The translations under genes were made by a program, and so were the position numbers. Positions 20,760-33,115 of a DNA stretch of 64,000 bases are shown here, in pieces. The first letter of the stretch is position 1. Each line of letters opens with the position of its first letter. The stretch comes from Astragalus membranaceus (lineage: Eukaryota; Streptophyta; Magnoliopsida; Fabales; Fabaceae). The stretch covers positions 83,861,100-83,925,099 of the forward strand of contig CM076847.1 in NCBI GenBank assembly GCA_039519185.1, read 5' to 3'. The notes below the pieces were generated by a model. The model made no database searches and had not been told where the DNA came from. It saw nothing but the letters and a program-made list of their open reading frames with translations.

Positions 20760-23700
20760 ATGGGTCAGGGAACTCCAGGCGGTATGAACCGGCAAGGTTC
20801 TCCGGGCGACCGGAAACCTGACGGCAGCGATAAGAAGGAGAAGAAATTCGAGCCGGCAGCGCCACCAACACGCGTGGGGCGAAAGCAGCGGAAGCAAAAG
20901 GGTCCGGAAGCGGCGGCTCGTTTGCCAACAGTAACTCCGGTAACCAAATGCAAGCTGAGGCTACTAAAGCTTGAGCGAATCAAAGATTACCTGTTGATGG
21001 AGGAAGAGTTTGTGGCCAATCAGGAGCGCCTGAAGCCTCAAGAGGAAAAGGCCGAGGAAGATAGATCTAAGGTCGACGATCTCCGTGGCTCCCCCATGAG
21101 CGTCGGTAACCTTGAAGAACTCATCGATGAGAATCACGCTATTGTTTCATCCTCCGTTGGGCCTGAGTATTATGTTGGAATCTTGTCTTTTGTTGATAAG
21201 GATCAGTTAGAGCCTGGTTGTGCTATTTTGATGCATAATAAGGTATGCCTTCACTCGTTTTTGGTCTCAATTCGTGAAATAACTTATCAATTGTGATCTT
21301 GATTGAATTTAGGGTTTAGTGCTGGATATGTTAAATGTTTTGGAAGGGATGGTTTAGTGTTTTGGTATTAGATTTTTATAATTTAGTTTGTGTTAGATTA
21401 GATAGAAAGACGTTTAAGTTATATAATGATGATTTGATTTTAAGGTTTTTTTTGTTCCTTAATTAGCTATGCTTGATGCTGCTTATCTAAAAAAAAAGCT
21501 ATGCTTGATGCAACAAAAATGTGAGAGTGTTGTTGAGACTGGGAGAGCGGAGTTTAAACTCAATCACACTTCAACTCACAAGCGATTCTCTCCTATGAAA
21601 TGAGAGTGCGTTGTGACTTCGGAGTAATTTTCTACTTCCTACTACCATTTAACAAAGAGTGAAAATCAAAATCTTTCCATTTCAATTAATTTCCTATCCC
21701 CTTCTGACAAATAAATGTTTATGGTATGCATGTCTACGCCTTGTTTCTCTTGGACATCTCATTGGATTTTAAACCTTTTGAATGTTTGGTTTAGTGTCAA
21801 CTGTTTGAGAGCATTTGTACTTTTAATTATCTAAATTTAGATTAGATTGTTTTTGTGTTTGTGTGTGTGACCGTTGACGTCATGTTGGAGTAGCCATTTT
21901 AGGTACTGCGGTTTAGTGTAGTTAGCGAATGGGAGTCATGGAGAATTATCTAATCTAATAATCTCCACAATTTAAGAGCAAAGAAGCATTCCTATTATTT
22001 TGAAGAAGTGATGAGCTTTATGTGGGAAATTTGATACACTGGCTTGGGAGCTTGTGAACCTGGAAAGAAAATGGGAAAAGTTTTGGTTGAAATATTCTTT
22101 ATAACCATGGCATGACACTGAAGCTGACATACTAGCTGTTTGTCTAATTGGATTAGTCTTCTCTTGTTATGGCTCATATGGTTCCGTCTAGATAATATAC
22201 TGACTATGGTTGGTTTCTTTCAGGTTCTTTCGGTTGTTGGCCTTCTGCAAGATGAAGTTGATCCAATGGTCTCTGTCATGAAGGTTGAGAAGGCTCCTTT
22301 GGAATCTTATGCTGACATTGGTGGTTTAGATGCCCAGATACAGGAAATTAAAGAGGCAGTTGAGCTACCCTTGACACATCCTGAACTATATGAAGATATT
22401 GGTATCAAGCCTCCTAAGGGGGTCATATTATACGGAGAACCAGGGACGGGAAAGACCTTGCTTGCAAAGGTTTGCATCTATTTGTGTTTCATATGGGGTT
22501 GTTTCCTCCTTGTTCTCACTCAATTGTCCCTGATCACTTTGCTGAACATATTAAAAAAGGAATCAATGTTATGGAATTTAAAATGCTTTTCTCCGGTGTA
22601 TATGGACAAAAATATATTGATTATCTGGTTTGTACAGTTTGGAAATCACAGTCTATGTCTGCATTGTTTATCATGCTCTTTTAGGGATTCTTATTTGTTT
22701 TTTATTTGTTCGTGGCTTACAGTTACAGTCTTACAGGTACTGGACTGCATTTTAAAAAAAAAAAATCTTTTTGGTTTTTAGCTTTTCAAAGAAATACATG
22801 GTACATGCGAAAGGAAATAGTTTTTTATGTTGAGAGGGGGGGGGGGTTAATTCGTCATTGAACTGTTTCAGGGTGGTTTTTCTGCTGACACTGTTAAAGA
22901 TGACAATTGTTATATTGATATTGAACTCATATTGCAAAATGGTTTGTATCTTCTGTCTGTGTGTGCATGTTGGTTTTGTTACAGACACTCGGTTGTATAA
23001 GTAAGAAGCAGCACTGTTATTTTTTTTATTGCTTGTAAGGTATTAAACAAACACATATGCACTATCAGTTAGGTCTAAGACACCTTTTGTGCCTTCAGGC
23101 TGTGGCAAATTCAACGTCAGCAACATTCTTGCGTGTTGTTGGTAGTGAATTGATACAAAAATACTTGGGAGATGGTCCAAAACTTGTGAGGGAACTTTTC
23201 AGAGTTGCTGACGATCTTTCTCCTTCTATTGTTTTCATTGATGAAATTGATGCAGTTGGTACGAAGAGGTAAGTTATTGATCCCCCAACTTTAGAAGAAT
23301 GGTGTCTTAAAAGTTTTTTCCCTACATTTATGAACTTAATTGTCGATATGCCTTACAGGTATGATGCAAACTCAGGTGGAGAACGTGAAATTCAAAGGAC
23401 TATGTTAGAATTGTTGAACCAGTTAGATGGGTTTGATTCAAGAGGAGATGTAAAAGTGATTTTGGCAACCAACAGAATTGAAAGTCTTGATCCAGCTTTG
23501 CTACGACCTGGTCGAATTGACAGGAAAATAGAATTTCCTCTTCCTGATATCAAAACAAGGAGACGGATTTTCCAGGTAGACATGATAATTCTGTCAAAGC
23601 AACTTAACGATGTTTCTGCTAATTTTCTGTGATTTCTTTATATGTATATTCTGTTTGGTCATGTGACTGAATGACCCATACTTTGAAATTAAGATACACA

Positions 23701-25147
23701 CATCAAGGATGACACTAGCTGATGATGTCAACTTGGAAGAATTTGTTATGACCAAGGATGAATTCTCTGGAGCTGATATAAAGGCAATATGTACTGAAGC
23801 TGGCTTACTTGCTCTACGGGAACGCCGGATGAAGGTTAGAAGTTTATTCGTGTTTCTATGAATTCAGAGAGGAAAATATTAAGAAAATATTAAGAGAGGA
23901 AAATAATATTTCCTTGAGACTATCTCTGAGTTCAGAGAGTCTCATGTATATATTTAATTGTGTGTGGGTGTGGATGTATTAAACAGTTTGTTATATTAAT
24001 TAATCTAGGAAATGTACCTGAGATCCTTACCATCTTAGTGCTAAAAGAAAGAAAAACAATTAATTAGAATTTTTTTTAAAGAAAAACGATTTCTTAGTTA
24101 TTTCCCACCTATCCCTCGATTCCAAACAACCGAAACTTGATATTGGAGTTCCTACTATTTTCCTCAAGAGAAATGTGCAAGCAAAATAAGTAAAATACAC
24201 TCCTCAGATCAACTCAGCATATTGTTTTAATTTAAAATTAAACCATGTAAGCACTCTCTGGCGCCTCATTAAAGCACCAAACCTGCTTTCATTCATTTGG
24301 ATCGTCATACTTTGCCCGAGGGTAAACCTGGCTGGTAGGATTATACAGTGTCAGCGAAAAAGGAGTTGGTTTGATTCCAGTGGGTGGTCCTTCATTTATA
24401 GGTTATGGGAAGTATTAAGCCCTTGCTGATGCATGTCTTCACTTTAGAATTTAGAATGGGACAAATAATATCCCCTAAACATTTTCTAAGGGCTTGTTTG
24501 GGAGTTTGGAGGGGAGGGGAGAGTTTGAAAAAAAGAAAGGATGAAAGCTAAATGGAAGGAAGGATATGCCATCAATTTTAATGGGGTGTTTATTTTTCCT
24601 CACAAAACCAAATCCCCCCAATTTGGAGGAACTTAAAAAATGTATTGGAGGAGGGTTTGGGAGGGCTCAGGCAAATTCTTCAAATCATTTGGAGGAGGGT
24701 TTGGGAGGGCTTAGGCAAATTCTTCAAATCATTTCCATCCTTTCATAATAGTCTTAAAATTAAAAATATATTAATCATAAGCATTCTCTTTTCATTGTCT
24801 ACAAAATTACTCTCTCAATTAAGATGAATGATTTCTATATTTTTCTCTCTATTCCACTCCCCGAAAGTCCTCCCCTCCCCTCCAAACTCCCAAACAAACC
24901 CTAACCAAATACTTGCATTTCATTGGCAGTTTGGTGTATATTCAGGTCAAATATTAGACTCAATTGAATTAGTTCCTTTGTTTACCTATCAATCTTCTGC
25001 TTGTTGCATACATTTGTCTGTAGTGGGTTGTACCTTATACTATTACTGTTTTATCTTGTTCAGGTGACTCATCCTGACTTTAAGAAGGCGAAGGAAAAAG
25101 TGATGTTTAAGAAGAAAGAAGGAGTGCCAGAAGGACTTTATATGTGA
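20760..25147 (+). CDS. RPT2: 26S proteasome regulatory particle AAA-ATPase RPT2 (six exons)
   Basis: Exons are 20760-21242, 22224-22469, 23099-23268, 23359-23575, 23694-23834 and 25064-25147. All introns are GT-AG and phases match, giving 446 residues (plant RPT2 is about 443). The start MGQGTPGG is the usual N-terminus with Gly2 as a known N-myristoylation site in this family. A coiled-coil and OB part lies in exon 1. The AAA core has Walker A GEPGTGKT (232-239), Walker B IVFIDEID (287-294), sensor Asn338 and Arg fingers Arg349 and Arg352. The C-terminus ...EGLYM is the hydrophobic-Tyr-X tail that docks in the 20S gate. RPT2 is one of six ATPases that unfold substrates and open the 20S core, in nucleus and cytosol. 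The LINE lies just upstream and a MITE sits in intron 5. This copy looks intact. Confidence 0.97.
24490..24901. mobile_element. Tourist/Harbinger-type MITE in RPT2 intron 5
   Basis: The left end is GGGCTTGTTTGGGAGTTTGG and the right end is its reverse complement, with one mismatch in about 31 bp. The element is flanked by TAA on both sides (24487-24489 and 24902-24904), the 3-bp target duplication of PIF/Harbinger elements. It is 412 bp with no coding sequence. Inside is a tandem duplication of a unit of about 43 bp (TTGGAGGAGGGTTTGGGAGG...). Its purine- and pyrimidine-rich ends could pair in the pre-mRNA, but it lies far from both splice sites. Confidence 0.88.
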
Positions 25148-26405
25148 TTTAACATCCTCTGTAATGCCCGGTTCTTTCTTTTTATTTGGTTTTTCATGTT
25201 CTAGTTTTGCGAACAACTGCCAATTTGCTTGCATTATGAAGTTGAACTTTATCCGTATGCAGTTGCGCAAGTGGTAAAGTCAGTTGAGGGGGCATTGAAA
25301 TATCTCAACTTTGATTCATTCTAGTTCAATATATATTTTCTTTATAGTTATGGACCTTCCCCAGCCTTTCATTCATACTTTGTGGTATATGTGCAGTTGA
25401 ATTGTTTATACTTTGTAGTACAATTGGTAATCTCAGTTAAGTATGTGTTTCAAAAACATCGTAATCACTAAACACAATGTAATCACCAAATATGTTGACA
25501 TCATGAAATCCTTTTAGTACATTGTATCCAGCTAAACATGTAGAGATCATATGAATATACTTTTTTTTGCCAATGTATCGGATATTATGATACTTTCTTT
25601 TATATAAGCAAATGCTATTTGTTAATTAGTTAGGAGAGGGAAAAATGTTAGTTTTTGGGGTTTGAACATTGAATTATCTACGTGTACTCTTTTGGTGTTT
25701 CATAGCTTACCAATTGAGTTATTATTTTTGGGACAATCGCGTTTTTGGTCATTTTCTTCTGATGAGTGTTTTCACTTGAAAATTTCTGATACTCCTTATG
25801 AGTGTTTTCACTTGTTAGCTCTATGCATCTTCACTCGCATTTTTTGGTCACTTTCACTTGCATTTCATTTTTGTTTGGTCTTTATTCATATGATTTTTCA
25901 TCACTTTCATATCCTTCTCGAATAGGAGTTTTCTCATTCTTGGCACCTTAATTTAATTTCAAATCTTATAGAATTCATCAACCTACAAAGAAGTAGGAGC
26001 AATGCCGCTAGTTCTTTCGTAATTTATCAACAAAAAAAAGTTAATAAATCAAGACAATTATCTCACATTCAAGTTTAGGGTTTCATCACCTTAAAACCAA
26101 GGTATTGAGAAAACTCTCAATTCAAGTTTAGAATTTCATCACTCCCTACGTATATATTTTCTTTTTTCACACAACATTTTGGACCACTTTAGCTTATATG
26201 GGTGCTAATAGTTGAATCACTTAAGCTCACCTCATGCCCAAAATAATACACAAGACTGAGAGCCAATGTGGCTACTTATTTTTGTAGAACAACTAATGAT
26301 GGGGAGAGAATCACAGTGAGTGAGGCAACAAAGGAGTGAAAATTGCAACAAGGTGCGACTACTCCAGTTGTGAAGGTTCTTTTATGTAATACCCTACTCT
26401 CGTTA
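25148..26405. other. RPT2 3' flank and spacer
   Basis: It contains the RPT2 3' untranslated region (TGTAATGCCCGG just after the stop; possible poly(A) signals further on are not distinctive) and about 1 kb of AT-rich spacer. The 87-codon frame at 25662-25925 is T-rich without recognisable features and is not called. Confidence 0.5.
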
Positions 26406-26908
26406 GCTAGACGTAGGGGTGCACAAAACATCCGGTTATATAAATATATCCAAATCTATGTCCAAAATCATTTTAAAAATGACCATATATTTGGATTTGG
26501 TTATGTCCATAACCATATTATTTTTTAGACTTGGATATGGATGTCCATTTTTTATAACTGGATAAAAAAGTAAAAATATCCATATCCAATTAAAAAGTAA
26601 AATAACATTTTACTCTCGTATCAGTTCCTCACCCTCTTCACTCTCGTATCAGTTCACTCACACTCTCGCTCTCATCACTGATCAGTTCTCACTCTCGCTC
26701 TCGCCCTCGCCCTCGCTCTCGCCCTCGCCCCTCGCTCTCTTCACTCTCGTGAGTCGTGAGTCGTCTCTCGCCCTCCCCCTCTTCACTCTCGTGACTCGTC
26801 TCTCGCCCTCATCACTCTCCACTTCCGCCGCTGCTTCCCGCCGTTTACACCGCTGCTGCTTCCCGCCGTTTACACCGCCGCCCTCTTCATTCTCCACTTC
26901 TTGTGGTC

Positions 26909-28466
26909 ATGGATCTCTCGTTTTCAGGTACTCTCCACTTTACACCGCCTTTTGTCCTCTATTTGGGTATTCTGATTTGGGTATTTCTGATTTGGGTATT
27001 CTGATTTGTGTTCTTCTGTTTATAACAAAGTTTATTCTAATTTACATATCTTTCTTTGTAAATTGATCATTGTAAATTTGGTATTCTCAGTTACGGATTT
27101 GGTATTCTGATTTGTGGTAATTTGGTATTCTGATTTGGTATTCTGGTAATTTGGTATTCTGATTTGGTATTCTGGTATTCTGATTATGGTAATTTGGTAA
27201 TTTGGTATTCTGATTTGGTAATTTGGTAATTTGGTATTTTGATTTCGTAATTTGGTAATTTGGTAATTTGGTATTCTTTTGATTTGTGGTCATGAATTTA
27301 TATGCAACACATATGCAGTGCCGCCCTCTGAGACAGCTGAGAATACAGTTACTGGATTACCGCCTCGGCGTAAAAACAAATCAAGTGTTTGGGATTGCTT
27401 TACAGTAGAACCAGGCTCAGACAAAGCTAAATGTAAATTTTGTGGTGCCCTCCTCAAGTGCAAAAATGGGACAACTTCCATGATGGCTCACGCAAGCGGT
27501 TGCAAGGGTAACCCAAATGCTCCCAAGAAGAGGATGAAAACAACTACATCCTCAACTGCCACTTCTCCTTCGTTGGGAAAATTTGACCAAGAGAAATGTC
27601 GACAAGCAGTGGTGAAGATGATTGTAACCATGGAGCTTCCTTATCGCCATGTTGAGCATCCAGGTTTCCGGGAATGTATAGGTGTTTTACAACCAAAGTT
27701 TTCTCCAATCTCCCGTAGTACTGTAGCACGTGACGCTTTGTTGTTGTGCGATACAGAAAAGACTAAGTTGAAGTGCTTCCTTTCCCAACATTGTCGAAGT
27801 GTTTGCCTCACAACTGATTCATGGACCTCATGCCAAAATATGGGTTACATGTGTATAACAGCCCACTTCATAGACAATAACTGGACTTTGCATAAGAAAA
27901 TTATTAGTTTTCCTCAAGTGACCGGCTGTTCAGGAGATGTTGTAGCTGCGAAGGTTTCAGAGTGCGTGACTAATTGGGAGTTGAACCGGGTTTTGACGGT
28001 GACAGTTGATAATGCCTCGGCAAATGATCGTGGAATGGAAATTCTAAAGGTGATGTTGAAGTTGAATAGTTCTTTAGTTTTGAACGGAGATCATCTGCAC
28101 ATGCGCTGTTGTGCGCACATAATAAATTTAATTGTGAGGGAAGGATTGAAGGAAATTGACATTTCTATTGTCAGAATTCGTAATGCGATTAAGCTTATTA
28201 GGGTTTCCACTTCACGTTACCGTAAGTTCTTGTCATGTGTTAAGAAAAGACACCTCAAATACAAGGGTTTTGTAAATTTTGATTGTGAGACTAGATGGAA
28301 TGCAACACATGACATGTTGAAGGCTGCATTGAAGCTTCAAGAGGCATTTGTAGAGCTTGAGATCCTAGATGCCAAGTATTGTCAAGAGCTCAACAAAGGA
28401 AAGGGTGTGATTCTGAAAAGTCTTGAATCAATTAATCTATACTTATATTTGAATATCAACTATTAA
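26909..28466 (+). pseudogene. hAT transposase, N-terminal half (BED finger)
   Basis: Proposed exon 1 is 26909-26927 (ATG, MDLSFS, donor CAG|GTACTC). The intron runs to 27318 (acceptor TATGCAG). Exon 2 begins at 27319, the split codon gives Val, and the frame continues PPSETAEN. A BED zinc finger follows (VWDCFTVE, AKCKFC, MMAHASGC with the H/C ligands), then the hAT catalytic start (CLTTDSWTS with the first Asp, TVDNASANDRG with the second, MRCCAHIINLIV, FDCETRWNATHDML). It stops at 28466 after VILKSLESINLY, before the hATC dimerisation domain that full-length members have. A frame starting inside the intron (27279) is an alternative, but the spliced start is more natural. The protein is probably inactive as a transposase, though it may still bind DNA. 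Confidence 0.85.
26945..27275 (+). repeat. Simple repeat in the hAT leader intron
   Basis: Degenerate (TTGGTATTCTGAT) and (TTGGTAAT) units are repeated through most of the proposed intron. Just upstream, 26690-26760 is a CTCTCGCC-type simple repeat. The two assembled copies of this locus differ by roughly one unit here. Confidence 0.85.
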
Positions 28467-29729
28467 GCCATCAGCAAGAATTTGTGATTCTGGAACTGCT
28501 TCTGTTTTGTGATTCTGAAAAGTCTGGAACTTGTGTTATCTTGCAAAAAATGGAACGTTGCAAGATGAATTGACCAATAAATTTGGATATTATACTTGTT
28601 CATTCCAGGAGACCATGAGCATACTTAATCTTGCTTCTGTTTGTCTTGAATCAATTAATCTATACTTATATTTGAATATAATTGAGTCTGTTTGTCCTTT
28701 GTTTTATTTCATATGTTGATATAAACTAGTATTTATTACGCTTTATGCAGAAATATTTTCCCAAAACATAGATGAAGGTGGTAGTTCAACACATGTCACT
28801 CTTGCTGAAGATTAATGGGAAAGTTGAAGCTGGGTTTCCAGAGCAATGAAGTTTGTGGTCTGCTGCTGGTGTAATTATTGGTCCGTTTGACGGGAACTTG
28901 AGAAATTAACTTAGTTTAGAACCGTTTTCAGAGCTGGGTTTTGTATGAAGTTGAAGCTGGGTTTCCAGAGCAGTGAAGTTTGTAGTCTGCTGCTTTTCTT
29001 GTTTGCCACTACTTTTAAAATATCTTTGAAATTCATGCACTTTTCTTTTTAGGAAACCTGTGCTTAGTAAGCATTGTAATGTTTAAATACATTTTGTGGA
29101 ATATGATTTTGTGGAGCTGGTAAAATAACTACTTGGTATTCTTACTTCTATGGGATTGAATCTGAATTGTTTGCTCTATTAGTATGTATGTATTTTTTTG
29201 TACAAAGTTGACAGGGTAGGAGCAACAGCAAAATCTAATTAATATTACAATATGTAGCAGCATTTGTAATGTCTTGTCATTTTATTGTAGTATCCGTAAT
29301 TGGTGTAGTGATTTAGTCTATGAGAAGAGTTGAGATCCTGCTATAAACAGTGTAAATGATTTGTTGCTATAATCAATTTGTCAATTGGATTTCTTTGATG
29401 ATGGAATTATGGATATAAAGAGGCCAAAAACCGTTTTGGAAAGGTAAAAAATGGGCTTTAAAATGCAGAAACCGATATTAAAATATGAAAACCGGTTATA
29501 AAATCAAAAAATGGATATCCAAAATTCGGTTAAAAAATCAAAATCCGGTTAAAAATCCAAAATCCGGTTATAAAATATGGTTATGGATATAACCGGTTAC
29601 ATAACCGGTTTTGTAAAATAATAACCGGTTATACTAATTTGGTTATGGAACCGATTATATAAACCGGATATTTAATGGTTATGGATTGGTTTTTTAACCA
29701 TGGACATTTTGTGCACCCCTAGCTAGACG

Positions 29730-30093
29730 AGATAAAGGGCCATAATTATATACCAATGCAAAGATTTAATTAAATTCGGAATACAACATTTCAAGTTAAA
29801 TCTCAAACAATTTCAATAAATACTACATACTAATTATATTGTAGCTTCATAAAATTGTACTTATATTATAATTTAGCAGAAGTATAATGTTACAATTAAA
29901 ATGAAATAAGATCGTGAAGAAACTTTTTGGCAAAGTTGGGTTTCTGCAACCTAAAACCTCTATATCCTTCGTAAATCTTTGTATACCTGAAACAACATTA
30001 GACGAGGGGAGATATAAAATCTCAAGAAATTCTTACAACAACCTGTACCAGCACAAACCTCCTTAAAAATGGCTGAAGCACCTCATCCATCAA
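29730..30093. other. AT-rich spacer right of the hAT
   Basis: No gene or element boundary seen. Confidence 0.5.
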
Positions 30094-30309
30094 AGCCTAA
30101 AATGTTGAGGGAGCATTGGTTAACTCAAAAGACATGAACAAGTATTCATAGTGCTCTTCATGAGTACGAAAGGATGTCTTAAGAATGTCCTCTGGTTTCA
30201 TCCTAATCTGGTGATAACCAAACTTAAGATCTAGCTTGGAAAAAATGTTTAAATCCTTGAGGTCATCAAACAACTCATCAATCAAAGGAACTGGGAAGTT
30301 GTTGGGCAT
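30094..30309 (-). pseudogene. Ty3/gypsy reverse transcriptase fragment
   Basis: 70 codons with NNFPVPLIDELFDDL, then FSKLDLKFGYHQIRM (the first catalytic Asp block), TSFRTHEEHYEYL and the block FELTNAPSTF. The usual last motif is MPFGLTNAPSTFQ. The YVDD block and everything beyond are missing. A relic with no LTR or ends in sight. It is unrelated in strand and type to the Copia pieces further right. Confidence 0.9.
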
Positions 30310-30416
30310 AGTTAAGCTTATTTCAAAGTGAGAAAAACATCAAAAAGAGGGAATTGAGTAGTGTTTTTCAAAAAATCTTTTTGTAAACTTTGTTTTCAAA
30401 AACCTTTTTGTCTTGA

Positions 30417-30907
30417 TTAGAACCATGAAAAAGACTCTAAAATAGGGTTTGAGCTTTGAACATTTGGGTCGTTTGGATCACGAAATAGTAGCTCTTTAAG
30501 TTTCTGGAGTGTTCTTTTCTTCTCCCTAATCAACTGTAGCACCATCGTCTGGGCACTTAGCGTGCTTGCCGATGTCATGTCATCTACGGTAATCACCACT
30601 TTACATCCCCAAACATAACTTTTAATCATATGGTGTCTAAGTAGCACTTTAGCATAGTGCCAAAATTCACGAACCAACTTCACGTAACATTCTTCATGAG
30701 CCATAGAGAAGTATTCGAACCAACCCATTTAGCCAGAGAAAGGTTGTAGTCGAATCTCTCATAAGCGAGTTCGTTGAATTCAATCCTTGAATCCATCATC
30801 ACAGTGTAAGTTAATGGGTCACCATACCCGACAGGAATAGGAGCAGCAATCACATTCAATGGTTGAACTTTGTGGACCTCAGCGGTTTATGAAGAAGAAG
30901 ATGCCAT
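30417..30907 (-). pseudogene. Plant transposon protein domain (Transposase_32-like), frameshifted
   Basis: An ATG at 30907 opens MASSSS, then a stop. The reading continues VHKVQPLNVIA, GDPLTYTVMM and AYERFDYNLSLAKW, then shifts frame into EYFSMAHEECYVKLVREFW, VWGCKVVITVDDMT and ends at 30417. The order of motifs (VKEF-type helix followed by a short strand with V-x-G-x-x-V) resembles the putative plant transposon protein domain that accompanies legume retroelements. The match is by eye and weak; retroelement origin is likely, function unknown. Confidence 0.5.
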
Positions 30908-31339
30908 TGTTGAATACGAAATAACTTTTGCAAAGAGAATGTTAGGGTTCTGTGTTTGCTTTGAAAGAAGAGTGAGTAATGTGTGAAGTGAGTGATTGTG
31001 AAAGTAAACAGTTTTAATCAAAAGGCCTGAGAAAATCATATCAAAAGAAACTGTTGTTATCAACTACGAAACGTCTGCGTCGCCATTAAATGAGCGCGGT
31101 AACACATGTTGTAGCAGTTAAGACACTCATTATTTATTAAAATCTAGCACAAAGATACCTAAAGATCTTCTTAACTGCTATTAAGTGGACCTCCTTAGGA
31201 TCTGATTGAAATCTAGCACAAAGACAGACACTAAACATAATATCAAGTCTTGATGTTGTTAAGTATAAGAGAGTCAATTATACCTCTTTACAATTTTTGG
31301 TCTGCCTTACCACATACCACATCCTTACCTAGAGTACAC

Positions 31340-32000
31340 ATTGGGTGCGCATTGGTGTACTCATTGGTTTACTATCTTTAAGTTTGAATTTCTTGGCAAC
31401 TTTTTTAACATACTTTGTTTGATGTATGTAAATTCCTTCTTATGTTTTCCCATCAGACTTGAGTTTTACCATCAAACTCAATTCAAACTCATTTTGCATA
31501 AGATTAGAAAACTCCTTACAAATTTCTCATTAATAGTTCCAAATATAATATCATTAACATATATTTGATATACCTCTTGTTTATATGACCATTTTAGGAA
31601 AACACTTTTTACGTCCATCTGATATACAATTATTTTATGATGTGCAACAAAAGATAAGAGAATACGTATAACTCGTAACCTAACAACAAGAGCAAAGGTT
31701 TTAGTGTAGTCAATATGTTCTTCTTGAGAGGATCCGTGAGCTACTAACTTTGCTTTATTTCTAACAACCTTACTGCCTTCGTCGAGCTTGTTTCTGAAAA
31801 CTCACTTGGTTCCAGTTGCTTGCTTGTCTTCTGCTAAAGGCACTAGATCCCATGTATTGGGAATGAATCAGTGGTTGTAGATGGTGGCGTCATGACCAAA
31901 TTTGGAACACACTTGGCATTGGACATTGCCATGACCTCCTCTTCCAGATCTACCACCACGACTAGATCTGCCACCACATCCACCATCACGTCCTCCACAA
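31340..32000 (-). pseudogene. Copia (SIRE-like) relic: zinc knuckle and reverse transcriptase pieces
   Basis: Read on the minus strand, 32000 to about 31860 gives a Gly/Arg-rich stretch and CQVCSKFGHDATIY, a gag zinc knuckle whose last Cys is Tyr. Then follow NTWDLVPLAEDKQ, KVVRNKAKLVAHGSSQEE, IDYTKTFALVVRL, RILLSFVAHHKI and YQMDVKSVFL, the Copia reverse transcriptase N-terminal blocks in several frames. After a deletion come VYQIYVNDIIFG and KYVKKVAKKFKLKDSK near 31340. Frameshifts and stops are many. Protease and integrase are absent. A decayed, internally deleted Copia copy without recognisable LTRs. Confidence 0.8.
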
Positions 32001-32247
32001 GAAGCCTTATCAGATACAATATAGTTTGCCTGAGGCACAAGCAGAGCGGTAGAGACGCCATAGATAAGCTATGAGAGGCTTAAGATGAGGACTGGAGCCA
32101 CGATTGGAGCCACCATTAGTAATTGATCTTGAAGCTCTCACTCTATGAATGATGGATTCTCGACGATCACCATCAATGAGAAATTGAGGTGGTACCGAGG
32201 CGCCCCGCAAAAGCGGTGGTTTATGTGCTCGAAGCACAGACTCTCTA

Positions 32248-32568
32248 TTGGAGCCACATCAGAAGACTGTCGCCATCAAGCATCCCGAGTATCTAATACG
32301 AGAAAGACTTAAAAGGTTTGAGAGAGGCGACGAAGACGCCATTGTAGCTGTTGAAAAGTTGCTTGACCGCGACGAAAAAAAAGAGAAAAACCAAGATCAA
32401 GAACCACGTCAGTGGCTTTGGAAGCTTTTCGTTACCATGATAGAATCAAAGAATTTGTTTTCCCATTGTATTTCTAAAATATTGTATTTCACAATGTTAG
32501 ACTTAGAACAAAGCTCGACGCTTAAATACATAATCAAGTTGTTGCTCCACAAAATAGAAATTCAATAG
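32248..32568 (+). other. Unrecognised open frame
   Basis: A frame of about 106 codons starting EPHQKTVAIKHPEYLIRER, with charged helical sequence (KRFERGDEDAIVAVEKLLDRDEK). I recognise no family. In the second assembled copy the same stretch has another start and a frameshift after the Lys run (50193-50447), so the frame is not conserved between the copies. Possibly a gene fragment; low support as a gene. Confidence 0.2.
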
Positions 32569-32715
32569 CACCGAAACAGAAAGCTAATAGAAAGTTGACT
32601 CATGCTGAGCCATTACAATCAAACGTGCAGCACTAATTGACGTGTACTAACAAATATACTAATTGAACCTCTAACAGTCTCCTATCATGATAACACAAAT
32701 AATTTGATAATAACA

Positions 32716-33115
32716 TGTTGAAAGTCTCACATCAATTGTGATATGACCTGAAAATTACTTTATAAGTGGGAGGCATAAATCAAATTCTAAGATAGTATCA
32801 GAGTCTATCCAAGATCTGTTGGGTCACTCGTTATCGAGCAACTCGAGTCACACTCCAAATGTCTAGTTCTGGGTGTGAGGGGGTGTTGAAAGTCCCACAT
32901 CAAATGTGGTCTGCCTCAAAAAGACTTTATAAGTGAGAGACATCACTCACTCTACAAGCCACTCGGTACGCTCCAATGTCTAGTTCTGGGCGTGAGGGGA
33001 TGTTTAAAGTCCCACATCAGATGTGTCTAGCCTCAAAAAGACTTTATAAGTGGGAGAGACATCTCTCACTCTACAAGCCAAATTTTTCAGGGTTGAGTTA
33101 TGCCCAACTCAATTC
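32716..33115 (+). mobile_element. TRIM-type miniature retrotransposon, three LTR-like copies
   Basis: Three related blocks begin TGTTGAAAGTCTCACATC (32716), TGTTGAAAGTCCCACATC (32884) and TGTTTAAAGTCCCACATC (33001). Each contains ACTTTATAAGTG(G/A)GAG, a TATA-like core. After the first comes TATCAGAG (about 32797), matching the core of the initiator-tRNA-Met primer site. Before the second and third come GTGAGGGGGTG and GTGAGGGGATG, purine tracts. There is no coding sequence. The layout LTR-internal-LTR-internal-LTR is known for TRIMs with tandem recombination. Element ends beyond 33115 are uncertain. Confidence 0.75.

Larger units (their letters stand above)
26414..29721 (+). mobile_element. 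hAT transposon, internally deleted
   Basis: The terminal inverted repeats are TAGGGGTGCACAAAA at both ends, with a few more matching bases beyond. The perfect 8-bp target duplication is GCTAGACG (26406-26413 and 29722-29729), as expected of hAT. Subterminal regions carry many CCGGTTAT/ATAACCGG motifs, densest on the right (29480-29680). The transposase has a BED finger and the N-terminal catalytic part but no hATC dimerisation region, so the element is non-autonomous. Intact ends mean it could still be moved by a related transposase. Downstream of the ORF are short internal duplications (a block of about 35 bp at 28423 and 28648; another at about 28820 and 28944). Confidence 0.93.

Noticed and set aside
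26682..26897. Arg/Glu-rich minus-strand ORF
   Set aside because: Antisense of a CTCTCGCC simple repeat in the hAT leader.
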